This document shows, in pieces, positions 7,265 through 15,403 of a stretch of DNA of 17,778 nucleotides (within the stretch, counting starts at the first letter, position 1; each line of letters opens with the position of its first letter). Location: the NCBI GenBank assembly GCA_030145365.1, contig JAQYVS010000165.1, positions 1-17,778 of the forward strand, written 5' to 3'. The notes below the pieces were generated by a model. It had not been told where the DNA came from. It worked only from the letters and a program-made list of their open reading frames with translations, and did no database searches. The position numbers were made by a program, and so were the translations under genes. This DNA is from Desulfofustis sp. (lineage in GTDB: Bacteria > Desulfobacterota > Desulfobulbia > Desulfobulbales > Desulfocapsaceae).

Positions 7265-8476
7265 TTAACTTGTTCGGTGTATTTTATCCAGTGGCGACTT
7301 GTAGATTTCATTTAACACAAACCCGGCCGCCCCCTGAGCCCAGTCATGGTCATTCCACTCCTGGATCAGAATCTGAGTAGCACTCCCCTGCTCTTTGTTA
7401 AGATATTTTTTTATCGCTTTATTCATCGGCTTAAAGAGAAGATCTCCGGCCCTCACCCCTTCTCCGGTAATGATAAGTCTTTCCGGGTTAAAAATCTGTA
7501 TCAGCCCGCCGATACTCCGAGCCAACAGTTCCCCACTCTGGTTAAACAGTTTACGAAGCCCCCTGTCACCACCCTGAGCCATGCGCGTCACATCTTCTAT
7601 GGTCAAGGTATCAGGGTCGAAATCAAATGTTCGTCTTGCTGAGAGGAGTTTTCTGGCCTGCTGCAAAAGACCCGAATCGGCAGTATAGGCCTCCAGGCAC
7701 CCCATTTTCCCACACCGACACGGCTCACCGTCCGGCACGACAATCATATGCCCCAATTCCGCTCCGATTCCAGTGGAACCCTGATAAATTTTAGAATCAA
7801 CAACAATGCCCATGCCGATTCCCTCTTCGATGGTAACCACAAGAAAGTTATTAATTCCTTTACCCAGACCAAACCACTGTGAAGCCACGGTAAATGAGTT
7901 GGCATCGTTTTCCAGATAGACATCGGTATTCAGCCGCTGAGCCAGCAGCTTACGGATATGACTCGGTCCGCTCTTTATCGGGCTCCAATAACAGGTGCCC
8001 GTTGCCGAATCGACAAAACCTGGGATGGCAAGGCCGCAGCCTGAAAGATCTTCGAGCTTGAGTCCGGCATCATCGACGCAGTGAAGGATTCCATCTTCAA
8101 TAACATCAGCCAGGCTTTGTTCCGAACGTTCTTCAACGCGAAACGGAATGGACAGCGTAGATTTTACCTGCCCGATGAAATCCACCACCGCAAAACTCAA
8201 TCGAAATGCGGCTATCTTGACCCCAACGGTATAGGTGGCTTCAGGATTGAGCTTCAACATGATCCGCCGTCGTCCACGTGCTGAAGAACTTTCACCCTTT
8301 GCCTCGTAGATCAGGCCTTGCTTGATCAATAATGCAGTAATATTGGTTACCGAGGATCGGCTCTGGCCGGTTTTTTCTGCTATTTCCACCCGCGAAATCA
8401 TACCTGCAGAACGAATACTGTTCAAAATATTAAACAGGTTCACTTCACGGGTAAAATCACGATTAGCAGCCTTCAT
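7265..8476 (-). CDS. xylR: ROK-family transcriptional regulator, XylR-like
   Basis: Predicted xylose-responsive repressor of 403 residues. Residues 1-70 form a winged helix-turn-helix (ISRVEIAEKTGQSRSSVTNIT, about 27-47). The ROK sugar-kinase-like domain follows, with ENDANS (D191) at the kinase catalytic position, EEGIGMGIV and TGIGAELGH. The ROK zinc site is His243 plus CRCGKMGC (Cys253, Cys255, Cys260). Regulators of this type (Firmicute XylR, E. coli Mlc/NagC) bind palindromes and are released by a sugar ligand. It is first in the minus-strand operon and divergent from xylF, and the spacer carries palindromes, so control of both arms and itself is likely. The name is by context; the ligand is not proven by sequence. 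The start is supported by AAGGGA eight bases before the ATG. Confidence 0.9.
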   Translation of the reverse strand: MKAANRDFTREVNLFNILNSIRSAGMISRVEIAEKTGQSRSSVTNITALLIKQGLIYEAKGESSSARGRRRIMLKLNPEATYTVGVKIAAFRLSFAVVDFIGQVKSTLSIPFRVEERSEQSLADVIEDGILHCVDDAGLKLEDLSGCGLAIPGFVDSATGTCYWSPIKSGPSHIRKLLAQRLNTDVYLENDANSFTVASQWFGLGKGINNFLVVTIEEGIGMGIVVDSKIYQGSTGIGAELGHMIVVPDGEPCRCGKMGCLEAYTADSGLLQQARKLLSARRTFDFDPDTLTIEDVTRMAQGGDRGLRKLFNQSGELLARSIGGLIQIFNPERLIITGEGVRAGDLLFKPMNKAIKKYLNKEQGSATQILIQEWNDHDWAQGAAGFVLNEIYKSPLDKIHRTS

Positions 8477-8572
8477 CAGCGATTCCCTTTAATTTACTGA
8501 AAAAACATAACAATTTCTCATAAAACACCTACCACAAACACATCATCTCACTAACATACGTATTATTTATCT

Positions 8573-8582
8573 ATTAATATTA
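8573..8582. promoter_or_regulatory. AT-rich palindrome, candidate operator near xylR
   Basis: ATTAATATTA contains the perfect palindrome TAATATTA (8575-8582) about 100 bases upstream of the xylR start. It resembles the ATATTAATAT elements closer to xylF, so it may be an autoregulatory ROK site. In such AT-rich DNA chance is also plausible. Confidence 0.25.
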
Positions 8583-8701
8583 GTTATTTACATGTTACCA
8601 GGGTGTTAATTCCCTCGTTTCTGTCTAACCAATACTCTCTCTTAACTACCAGGGAAAAATAGCTAAAGCAAGATAAGAAAGCAATACACACACCAACTAT
8701 C

Positions 8702-8781
8702 TATTATCGATAATATATTAATATATTAAATTTCTGATTAATAAGATTATATATCAAGAACTTATTGTCATATATTAATAT
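8702..8781. promoter_or_regulatory. Cluster of perfect palindromes, candidate XylR operators
   Basis: Two overlapping perfect palindromes are present: TATTATCGATAATA (8702-8715) and the 18-bp TAATATATTAATATATTA (8711-8728). The core ATATTAATAT (8715-8724) recurs exactly at 8772-8781, 57 bases further on. Between them AATAAG (8740-8745) and CTTATT (8761-8766) form another inverted repeat. The cluster lies in the only divergent spacer of the xylose module, where a ROK repressor is expected to act on both xylRAB and xylFHG. Use as XylR binding sites is inference; the AT richness raises the chance of accidental palindromes. Confidence 0.4.
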
Positions 8782-8857
8782 GTATGAGTAATACCTTGCA
8801 GTACTTTATTTATATTTCACTGAGAAAATTAATTCTTGCCATCCGTTGTAAAATTTG

Positions 8858-8921
8858 GCACTCTGCACCTGATGACGCATGTGAAGACTCTCGTCCTCAG
8901 AAGCGTCAAAGTGCTTTTTTT
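8858..8921 (+). terminator. Nested hairpin followed by T-run upstream of xylF
   Basis: On the plus strand GCACT (8858-8862) pairs with AGTGC (8910-8914), TGACGC (8873-8878) with GCGTCA (8903-8908), and GAAGAC with GTCCTC inside. Seven T residues (8915-8921) follow at once. This has the form of an intrinsic terminator with a bulged 5' arm. No gene lies upstream on this strand, so it could be an attenuator in the xylF leader, the end of a short RNA, or a barrier insulating the divergent operons. Transcription of the leader is not proven. Confidence 0.4.
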
Positions 8922-9034
8922 AATATAATGTGCCAGTGTGGGCAGTCGGCAGCATCACATACGTTTACCCATCATTTTGCCTCGTCGGCATGCTCGAACA
9001 AGTTTAACACTTAGTATTACGGGAGGAATTTCAC

Positions 9035-10057
9035 ATGTTGAAAAAAAACATCGTATCTGCAGTTATTGTCGTTACTCTTTTTGCCTTCGGTTCCGTGGCT
9101 GTGGCCAAGGATCTGGTGGTGGGTGTCTCCTGGTCAAATTTCCAGGAGGAACGCTGGAAAACAGACGAAGCAGCCATGAAGGGCCAACTTGAAAAAATGG
9201 GCGCCAAATATATCAAGGCCGATGCCCAGGCCAGCGCAGAGAAACAGATTTCAGACATCGAAAACCTGATCGCCAAAGGTGCAAATGCGCTGATCGTTCT
9301 CGCCTGGGATTCAGACGCCATTCTACCAGCCGTTGCCAAAGCTGAGGCGGAAGGTATCGCTGTTGTCGGCTATGACCGGTTGATTGAAAAGGAAAGTGTC
9401 TTCTATCTGACTTTTGACAACAAGGAAGTTGGCCGCATGCAGGCCCGGGCCGTTTTTGCCGCCAAACCGGAAGGCAACTACGTATTTATCAAAGGTGCAC
9501 CAACCGATCCCAACGCTGAATTTTTATACGAGGGTCAACTGGAAGTGCTCGACGAAGCAATCAAAGCCGGCAAAGTAAAAAATGTCGCCGCCCAGGGAAC
9601 CGACGGCTGGAAACCAGAAGTTGCCCAGCGCAATATGGAGCAGATCCTGACCGCTCAAAATAACAAGGTTGACGCAGTTGTCGCCTCCAACGACGGCACC
9701 GCAGGCGGAGTTGTTGCCGCTCTGACCGCCCAGGGTATGGAAGGCATTACCCCGGTATCTGGCCAGGATGGTGATCACGCGGCACTGAACCGTGTTGCCC
9801 GTGGACTTCAGACCGTTTCCGTATGGAAAGACGCCCGTGAGCTGGGTAAAGCCGCAGCCCAAATCGCCGTGGAGCTGGCCTCCGGAAAAACACCCACCGG
9901 TACCATCAAATGGTCCGGCGGAGCCAAAGGTGTTGAAATGGATGCCATCCTTCTCGCCCCGGTTCCCGTCACCAAAGACAATCTCAAGGCTGTCGTTGAA
10001 GCCGGTTGGATTAAAAAAGATGTTCTTTGCCAGGGTGTTGAAGGCAATTGCCCGTGA
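9035..10057 (+). CDS. xylF: D-xylose ABC transporter periplasmic binding protein
   Basis: Captures xylose in the periplasm and delivers it to XylH. The product is 340 residues. The signal peptide is MLKKNIVSAVIVV... with AVA before K25 as a likely type I cleavage site and no lipobox. The mature protein is a type I periplasmic binding fold with XylF-typical segments: VGVSWSNFQEERWKTDE at the start, VGYDRLI, LTFDNKEVGRMQA, KGAPTDPNAEFLYEGQ, VASNDGTAGG and SGQDGD. Two cysteines close the protein (CQGVEGNCP) and may form a disulfide. The start has GGGAGGA before the ATG. It heads the plus-strand xylFHG operon, divergent from the regulator. XylF family assignment is firm; the true ligand could include related pentoses. 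Confidence 0.95.
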   Translation: MLKKNIVSAVIVVTLFAFGSVAVAKDLVVGVSWSNFQEERWKTDEAAMKGQLEKMGAKYIKADAQASAEKQISDIENLIAKGANALIVLAWDSDAILPAVAKAEAEGIAVVGYDRLIEKESVFYLTFDNKEVGRMQARAVFAAKPEGNYVFIKGAPTDPNAEFLYEGQLEVLDEAIKAGKVKNVAAQGTDGWKPEVAQRNMEQILTAQNNKVDAVVASNDGTAGGVVAALTAQGMEGITPVSGQDGDHAALNRVARGLQTVSVWKDARELGKAAAQIAVELASGKTPTGTIKWSGGAKGVEMDAILLAPVPVTKDNLKAVVEAGWIKKDVLCQGVEGNCP

Positions 10058-10084
10058 TATTCTGAGCTGTTGAATCCAATCTCT

Positions 10085-10113
10085 GCGGGGACGCTTTGCC
10101 CGTGCGTCTCCGC
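10085..10113 (+). other. Intercistronic hairpin between xylF and xylH
   Basis: GCGGGGACGC (10085-10094) and GCGTCTCCGC (10104-10113) form a 10-bp stem with one G-U pair and a 9-base loop. No T-run follows, so full termination is unlikely. The position between a binding-protein gene and its permease gene is typical of stems that protect the upstream mRNA and lower downstream expression. Confidence 0.55.
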
Positions 10114-10203
10114 CTATCGTAAAACCAATTTAAGCTTTCCCTCTTGACCGTAAACAGGTATATCTAAATACAAGAACAATCACATACTCAGACGGGCATC
10201 CTT

Positions 10204-11430
10204 ATGCAATCCAAACCCAGCCAAAATTCAAAGAGTTCCCTTTTTCATCGGTTGAGTACAGAGCTCGAGATTAATACCCGTATGCTGTCAATGATCGGTG
10301 CACTGATCGTTATCTGGGTCGTTCTCAATGTTCTTACCGACGGTATCTTTTTCACTTCGAGAAATCTCTATAACCTCGCCGTACAAACCAGTGTTGTCGG
10401 AATTATGGCGACGGGCATGGTTCTCGTCATCGTCGCTCGCCATATTGATCTCTCGGTTGGCTCCCTGATGGGATTTACCGGTATGGTCATCGCCTACCTC
10501 CAGGTTCATGTGTTCACCCTGGGCGCAGCCTGGAACTGGCCATTGACGGTCGTTTGCGGCCTGGTGCTCGGTGCAATTGTGGGACTCTGGCAAGGCTGGT
10601 GGGTTGCCTATCGGGGAGTTCCCGCTTTTGTTGTTACCCTTGGTGGACTCCTGGTTTTTCGAGGTGGGGCCTACCTGGTTACCGATGGTCGAACCGTGGC
10701 TCCCATGGACAAAACCTATCAATTGCTCGGCGGGGGTATCGATGGTTCAATCGGTGCAACCTGGAGCTGGGTTTTTGGAATTGTCTGTATTCTGCTCATG
10801 ATTTTCGGCACCTTAAATAACCGTGTCCGCAGGAAAAAATATGGTTTCAAGCCCAAAGCACGTTGGGCAGAGCTGGTTCTTCTGCTCATCGGCATTGGAG
10901 TAGTGTGTGCCTTTGTGATGATCATGAATTCCTATTACAAGCCACGCACAGAAATACCTCGTGGAATTCCGATACCGGTTCTTATTCTGATCAGTGTAGT
11001 GGCGGTTATGACGCTGCTTGCCAAAATCACCAAGTTTGGACGCTATGTCTTTGCCATTGGCGGTAATCCTGAAGCCGCAGAACTCTCAGGCATTAACGTC
11101 CAGCGGGTAACCATGTATATCTTTATGGTTATGGGCATCCTCTGCGGTATCGCAGCAGTAATTACCACTGCACGGCTTAACGCCGGCGCCAATTCCATGG
11201 GAACCATGGCCGAACTAAACGTGATCGCTGCTGCCGTAATCGGCGGAACCTCACTGGCCGGTGGAATCGGAACTATCGCCGGAGCAATCCTGGGAGCGGT
11301 GATTATGCAATCGCTGGAATCAGGTATGGTATTGATGGGGGTCACCAGCGCCATGCGTCAGGTAGTCATCGGGCTGGTTCTGATTATTGCCGTCTGGTTT
11401 GATGTTATGTACAACAAAAACAAACGTTAG
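10204..11430 (+). CDS. xylH: D-xylose ABC transporter permease
   Basis: Inner-membrane channel subunit of the xylose importer, 408 residues. About ten to eleven hydrophobic helices are visible, starting at about residue 28. Family segments include the early GMVLVIVARHIDLSVGSLMGF, which is characteristic of ribose/xylose-type permeases, the EAA-like region FAIGGNPEAAELSGINVQRV in the second half, and the glycine-rich AAVIGGTSLAGGIGTIAGAILGA. A polar loop rich in Arg and Lys (NNRVRRKKYGFKPKAR, about 201-216) should face the cytoplasm. The ribosome binding site before ATG 10204 is weak. Together with the hairpin upstream this fits low permease expression relative to XylF. It ends 10 bases before the xylG start. 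Confidence 0.94.
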   Translation: MQSKPSQNSKSSLFHRLSTELEINTRMLSMIGALIVIWVVLNVLTDGIFFTSRNLYNLAVQTSVVGIMATGMVLVIVARHIDLSVGSLMGFTGMVIAYLQVHVFTLGAAWNWPLTVVCGLVLGAIVGLWQGWWVAYRGVPAFVVTLGGLLVFRGGAYLVTDGRTVAPMDKTYQLLGGGIDGSIGATWSWVFGIVCILLMIFGTLNNRVRRKKYGFKPKARWAELVLLLIGIGVVCAFVMIMNSYYKPRTEIPRGIPIPVLILISVVAVMTLLAKITKFGRYVFAIGGNPEAAELSGINVQRVTMYIFMVMGILCGIAAVITTARLNAGANSMGTMAELNVIAAAVIGGTSLAGGIGTIAGAILGAVIMQSLESGMVLMGVTSAMRQVVIGLVLIIAVWFDVMYNKNKR

Positions 11431-11440
11431 GAGCGATGGT

Positions 11441-12202
11441 GTGAGCACTCAAATTCCACTTGTTGAAATGCGCAACATCCATAAACGCTTCGGTGGTGTG
11501 CATGCGGTTCAGGGAGTTTCAATCGATCTGATGCCCGGTGAAGTCGTCGGTGTTCTGGGACACAATGGGGCCGGGAAAACCGTACTGATGAAGGCCTTGT
11601 CCGGCGCCATCCCCTGCGATGAAGGTGAAATCATCATCAACGGCCAACAGGTTGCTATCAAACGCCCCCGCGATGCCCGTCATCACGGGATTGAGACCAT
11701 CTACCAGACGCTTGCTCTGTCCGACAACCTCGACGCCCCCGCCAATCTCTTTCTGGGACGGGAAATCATGACGCCATACGGTACACTGGACGATGGCGCG
11801 ATGGAAAATGAGGCAAGGAAAGTAATTCAGCGATTAAACCCCAATTTTACCAATATCAAAGACCCGGTTCGTAATATGTCCGGCGGCCAGCGTCAGTCCG
11901 TGGCCATAGCCAGGGCAATCTATTTCAATGCCAAAATCCTGATAATGGATGAACCGACAGCAGCGCTTGGTCCCCACGAAACAGCCATGGTCGCTGAACT
12001 GATCAAGCAGTTGAAGAGTGAAGGCATCGGTATTTTCCTGATCAGCCATGACCTGCATGATGTTTTTGATCTGGCAGACCGGGTGTCCGTGATTAAAAAC
12101 GGGAAATTGGTTGGCACCGAACATACCAGCCAGGTTACCAAGGACGAGGTCCTGGGTATGATTATTCTGGGTAAACAACCGGGTGAATCAAAAGCCGCCT
12201 AA
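11441..12202 (+). CDS. xylG: Xylose ABC transporter ATPase, half-size (single domain)
   Basis: Energises XylH by ATP hydrolysis on the cytoplasmic face. One complete ABC domain of 253 residues: Walker A GHNGAGKT (40-47), Q-loop Gln89, signature MSGGQRQ (146-152), Walker B ILIMDEP (166-172), and switch His203 in LISHDLHD. E. coli XylG and RbsA have two fused ABC domains and about 500 residues, so this version must work as a homodimer, as in FrcA-like systems. The start is GTG at 11441, preceded by AGGAG seven bases away. The frame is open further upstream, but that part lies inside xylH and does not look like family sequence. The symbol is by operon context. Confidence 0.93.
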   Translation: MSTQIPLVEMRNIHKRFGGVHAVQGVSIDLMPGEVVGVLGHNGAGKTVLMKALSGAIPCDEGEIIINGQQVAIKRPRDARHHGIETIYQTLALSDNLDAPANLFLGREIMTPYGTLDDGAMENEARKVIQRLNPNFTNIKDPVRNMSGGQRQSVAIARAIYFNAKILIMDEPTAALGPHETAMVAELIKQLKSEGIGIFLISHDLHDVFDLADRVSVIKNGKLVGTEHTSQVTKDEVLGMIILGKQPGESKAA

Positions 12203-12535
12203 CCTGGAGTTCGAAAAATCACCGCCCTCTGCCCCGAAACCGGTTTGACTTCCCATATCAAGGCCTGATCCCGTCTCCGTTTTAGCTTGACAATCACCGC
12301 ATTATCATTGTAATTCCTCATATATAAGAAGGATAGTTCCAATTCCCGCCCGATTACATATCGAGCATGAAGAACCAGGAACGCCATACGCTTCTCTTTT
12401 ATGATTCTAGCCTTACAGCAGATAACATACCCTTTTTACCTAGGAGGCCAGGTGGTACTGATGGATTTTGCTGCCGGCTGTTCAGGTGAAGTTTTAGATT
12501 GTTAACGTTCGTTCCCACTAGAAGGAGGTGTCGTC
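12203..12535. other. Intergenic region xylG / dctP
   Basis: No gene is supportable in these 333 bases. The region separates the xylose operon from the TRAP/dehalogenase operon. I see no T-run terminator after xylG and no recognisable cobalamin riboswitch. A promoter candidate lies at 12287-12316, leaving a leader of about 200 bases of unknown function before dctP. Confidence 0.5.
12287..12316 (+). promoter_or_regulatory. Candidate sigma70 promoter of the dctPQM-rdhA operon
   Basis: A perfect TTGACA (12287-12292) is followed after 18 bases by TAATTC (12311-12316). TATATA just downstream is an alternative -10. It is the best promoter-like pair in the xylG-dctP spacer. Function is inferred from sequence alone. 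Confidence 0.45.
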
Positions 12536-13549
12536 ATGAGGAAATTGGTCTTACTGTCAGTCTCCATCGTTTGTTTTTTAAGCGTAATCGTTTGTTCGGG
12601 GGTCTCGGGATTCTCTGAAACCCTGGAATTAAAACTGGCCCATTTTATGCCGACCATGCATGTCCAGCATCGCATGGCGTTTGAGCCGTTTGCAGAGAAA
12701 GTAGCAGAGTTGACGGACGGGAAGGTCACGGTAAAAATCTATCCCGGCGGAACATTAGGGAATCCCAAGACCATGGTTGATGCCATTTCCAACGGCATCA
12801 CCGACATCGGTTTTGTCATTCCAGCCTATGTCAGAGGCAGATTTCAGAGAAGCAGCGTATTTGACCTGCCGTTTTTATTCAATGATGCGGTTCAGCAGAC
12901 TGAAGTCATGTACGAGTTATTCGACAAGGACTTTGCCGAAGATTACAAGCAATTCAAGGTATTGTGGTTTACTGCCGCTCCAATGAGTCAGGTATTTACC
13001 GTTAAACAACCCATTGCTTCAGCAGCCGACTTTAAAGGCTTGAAAATCCGTACCGGTAACGCGGCTGAAACAGAAGGGGTCAAGATGCTGGGTGGAAATC
13101 CGGTTGGAAAAACCGTGGACGAGCTTAACATCATGCTCCAAAAAGGTGTTGTAGACGGGGCATTCACAGCATATTCAGCCCTGAATCGCTATAAACTGAT
13201 CGGCGTCGTCAATCACATGACTGAACTCAACTATTCCGGGGCATTAATGGTTGTTCTGATGAACAAGAAAAAGTGGGACTCCCTGCCCGATCATGCCAAG
13301 AAGGCAATCGACCAAGCCACCCCTCCGAGCTTTGGTGTGGCAGCGGCTCGGGCTTTTGACTATGAAGATCTTGAAAATTTCAAAATGGCCATAACCAACG
13401 GTATTGCCTTCCATACCTTCAGCAAGGAAGAAAAAGAAAACCTGCGTGCCGGAACCATGGGTATGCGGGACGACTGGGTGGCAAAAAATGAAAAGAATAT
13501 GCCTGCCCGGCAGATTCTCGACGATGTGGTAGGCGCGGCAGCTGAATGA
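12536..13549 (+). CDS. dctP: TRAP transporter substrate-binding protein, DctP family
   Basis: Periplasmic receptor of a sodium-driven TRAP importer, 337 residues. A signal peptide covers about residues 1-27. The mature protein begins LELKLAHFMPTMH, the usual DctP opening. Further family segments are VKIYPGGTLGNPKTMVDAI, IGFVIPAYVRGRF and GLKIRTGN. Arg172 in the last aligns with the arginine that grips a substrate carboxylate in most DctP proteins, so the ligand is probably an organic acid. The gene has an ideal AGGAGGT ribosome binding site and opens the operon. The exact ligand cannot be read from sequence; the downstream dehalogenase-like gene suggests a halogenated acid. Confidence 0.93.
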   Translation: MRKLVLLSVSIVCFLSVIVCSGVSGFSETLELKLAHFMPTMHVQHRMAFEPFAEKVAELTDGKVTVKIYPGGTLGNPKTMVDAISNGITDIGFVIPAYVRGRFQRSSVFDLPFLFNDAVQQTEVMYELFDKDFAEDYKQFKVLWFTAAPMSQVFTVKQPIASAADFKGLKIRTGNAAETEGVKMLGGNPVGKTVDELNIMLQKGVVDGAFTAYSALNRYKLIGVVNHMTELNYSGALMVVLMNKKKWDSLPDHAKKAIDQATPPSFGVAAARAFDYEDLENFKMAITNGIAFHTFSKEEKENLRAGTMGMRDDWVAKNEKNMPARQILDDVVGAAAE

Positions 13550-13575
13550 TAGAGATACTCTGAGGCAGATTACCC

Positions 13576-14115
13576 ATGTCGGATCTTAGGCTGCCTGAAC
13601 CGTTAAAAAAAGTGCACAAGGGATTGCTGTGTCTGGTTGAAATGCTGGACCGGATCTCCTGGGTCGTGCTTTTTCTGATGATGGTCATGACCATGGTGGA
13701 TGTAATGCTGCGAAAATTCACCAATGTGACCATCATCGGATGCGGTGAAATGACCGAGATGATGATGGCTATAGTGGTGTTCTGTTCCCTGGCGCAATGC
13801 CAAGTGGACGACGGTCATATAAAAATTGATCTGATCATGGGCAGGGCACAACCCAAAGTACAGGCCCTGGTCGATACCCTTACACAGTTTCTCTGCTTTG
13901 TTCTTTTTTGCCTGGTGGCATGGTCCACATTCAAGCATGGTATTGAGATCAGGCAGTGGCAGGAAGTTTCGATCGATCTGGCAATACCATTATATCCCTT
14001 TGTCTTTATCGCAGCCTTTGGCTCTGCAATGCTTGCCTTGATCCTGCTTACGAAGACAATCACTTCCCTTTCCGAGGCAATGAAACCGTGGATCCGATCT
14101 GGACTGGAATCGTAG
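13576..14115 (+). CDS. dctQ: TRAP transporter small permease, DctQ family
   Basis: Small membrane subunit of the TRAP importer, 179 residues with four hydrophobic helices (about 30-50, 60-80, 95-118, 135-158). Family features are WVVLFLMMVMTMVDVMLRKF in the first helix, the GCGEMTEMMMAIVVF segment and a polar stretch with DDGHIKIDL between helices 2 and 3. It lies 26 bases after dctP and overlaps dctM by 28 bases, consistent with coupled translation of the two permease subunits. GAGG eleven bases before the ATG serves as ribosome binding site. Confidence 0.92.
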   Translation: MSDLRLPEPLKKVHKGLLCLVEMLDRISWVVLFLMMVMTMVDVMLRKFTNVTIIGCGEMTEMMMAIVVFCSLAQCQVDDGHIKIDLIMGRAQPKVQALVDTLTQFLCFVLFCLVAWSTFKHGIEIRQWQEVSIDLAIPLYPFVFIAAFGSAMLALILLTKTITSLSEAMKPWIRSGLES

Positions 14116-15389
14116 GTATTATCTTCCTGTTCATCCTGCTTGCCCTGCGGATGCAAATCGGTTTTGCAATGGCCTTGGTCGGATTTTTGGGCTTCTGGGC
14201 ACTCAACTCGTTTGAGTCAGGATTCGCCATCCTCGGTATCGAACCATACAAAACCGCCGCTCACTACACCTTGAGTGTTATTCCACTGTTTCTTCTCATG
14301 GGCCAATTTGCCAACCACGCCCGGCTTGGTTCGGAAATATACGATATGCTCTACCGCTGGATCGGTTATTTGCCGGGCGGTCTGGCCATGGCCACCGTTG
14401 GGGCATGTGCCTGTTTTGCAGCGATATCTGGATCATCGCTTGCGACGGCTGCGATGTTCGGAACCATAGCGTTGCCGGAAATGCAGAAATTAAAGTATTC
14501 CGACGCACTTGCTACCGGCTGTATTGCTGCAGGAGGTACGCTGGGAATCCTGATACCGCCCAGTTCCGTACTTATCTTATATGGTATTCTTACCGAACAG
14601 AGTATCAGTGAGCTTTTCATAGCCGGCGTTGTTCCAGGAATCATGCTTTCTCTGCTGTTCATGGTCACCATCTACATTCTCGTCCGCATCAAACCGGAAA
14701 TGGGTGCGCCGGGTCCAAAATTTCCTGCAAAAGAGAAGATCGTTGCCCTGAAATCGACGATGGGACCGTTTGCTCTTTTTGCTGCAGTCATCGGCGGCTT
14801 ATACACTGGCTGGCTAACGCCGACTGAAGCTGCAGGTGCCGGAGCCTTTGGCGCGTTTCTGCTGATGGCTTTAAAAAGACGGCTAAACTGGCCAAACTTT
14901 GTCGGTTCTTTGAAAGACAGTGCATCCGCCACTGCCATGATTTTCGGGATCTTGATCGGCGCCATGATCTTCCAGTATTTTCTTACCTTGAGCCAGATTC
15001 CCGATCAACTCGCCCAGAGTGTTGTGGAGATGAATCTGAACCGTTATGGAGTGCTCTCGCTTATCATTGCCGCCTTCATCATCCTGGGTTGCTTTATGGA
15101 AGGACTTTCCATCATGGTGCTGGCAGTCCCGATAGTCTTTCCGATCGTTGTGCAGCTGGGATTTGATCCCGTCTGGTTTGGTATTATCATAACGCTTACC
15201 ATGGAGATGAGCCTGATTACCCCTCCAGTAGGCGTCAATGTCTTTGTCCTGCACGGTGTGGCCCGCAATATTTCGATGAATACAATGTTCCGTGGGGTTA
15301 TACCGTTCTGGGTAGCCATGCTGGCCTGTATTGTTATCCTGATTGTCTTTCCGGGAATCGTGACCTTTTTGCCGAATTCGATGAATTAA
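14088..15389 (+). CDS. dctM: TRAP transporter large permease, DctM family
   Basis: Main transport channel of the TRAP importer, 433 residues, within the usual 425-435 range. Multiple helices are present. Family landmarks are ALRMQIGFAMALVGFLGF at the start, SVIPLFLLMGQFANHARLG, ISGSSLATAAMFGTIALPEM, GGTLGILIPPSSVLILYGI, TGWLTPTEAAGAGAFGA and EMSLITPPVGVNVFVLHG near the end. The frame is open back to 13956, inside dctQ, but GTG at 14088, with GAGG ten bases upstream, gives the normal N-terminus, so I use it. It is followed after 14 bases by the reductive-dehalogenase-like gene. Confidence 0.93.
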   Translation: MDPIWTGIVGIIFLFILLALRMQIGFAMALVGFLGFWALNSFESGFAILGIEPYKTAAHYTLSVIPLFLLMGQFANHARLGSEIYDMLYRWIGYLPGGLAMATVGACACFAAISGSSLATAAMFGTIALPEMQKLKYSDALATGCIAAGGTLGILIPPSSVLILYGILTEQSISELFIAGVVPGIMLSLLFMVTIYILVRIKPEMGAPGPKFPAKEKIVALKSTMGPFALFAAVIGGLYTGWLTPTEAAGAGAFGAFLLMALKRRLNWPNFVGSLKDSASATAMIFGILIGAMIFQYFLTLSQIPDQLAQSVVEMNLNRYGVLSLIIAAFIILGCFMEGLSIMVLAVPIVFPIVVQLGFDPVWFGIIITLTMEMSLITPPVGVNVFVLHGVARNISMNTMFRGVIPFWVAMLACIVILIVFPGIVTFLPNSMN

Positions 15390-15403
15390 TTCAGAGGGTA
15401 TTG

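Noticed and set aside
8856..8870. TTGGCAC resembling a sigma54 -24 element
   Set aside because: The required GC at the -12 position is absent (CT is found at the right distance).
8784..9014. 76-codon plus-strand open frame before xylF
   Set aside because: It runs through the nested hairpin and T-run, has no ribosome binding site and looks like random translation of the leader.
12203..12535. Possible cobalamin riboswitch before dctP, expected for a cobamide enzyme operon
   Set aside because: I could not find a B12-box-like sequence or a convincing fold; a covariance-model search would be decisive.
13956..14087. Long N-terminal extension of dctM inside dctQ
   Set aside because: The extra residues are the out-of-frame translation of dctQ; GTG 14088 gives the usual DctM start and length.
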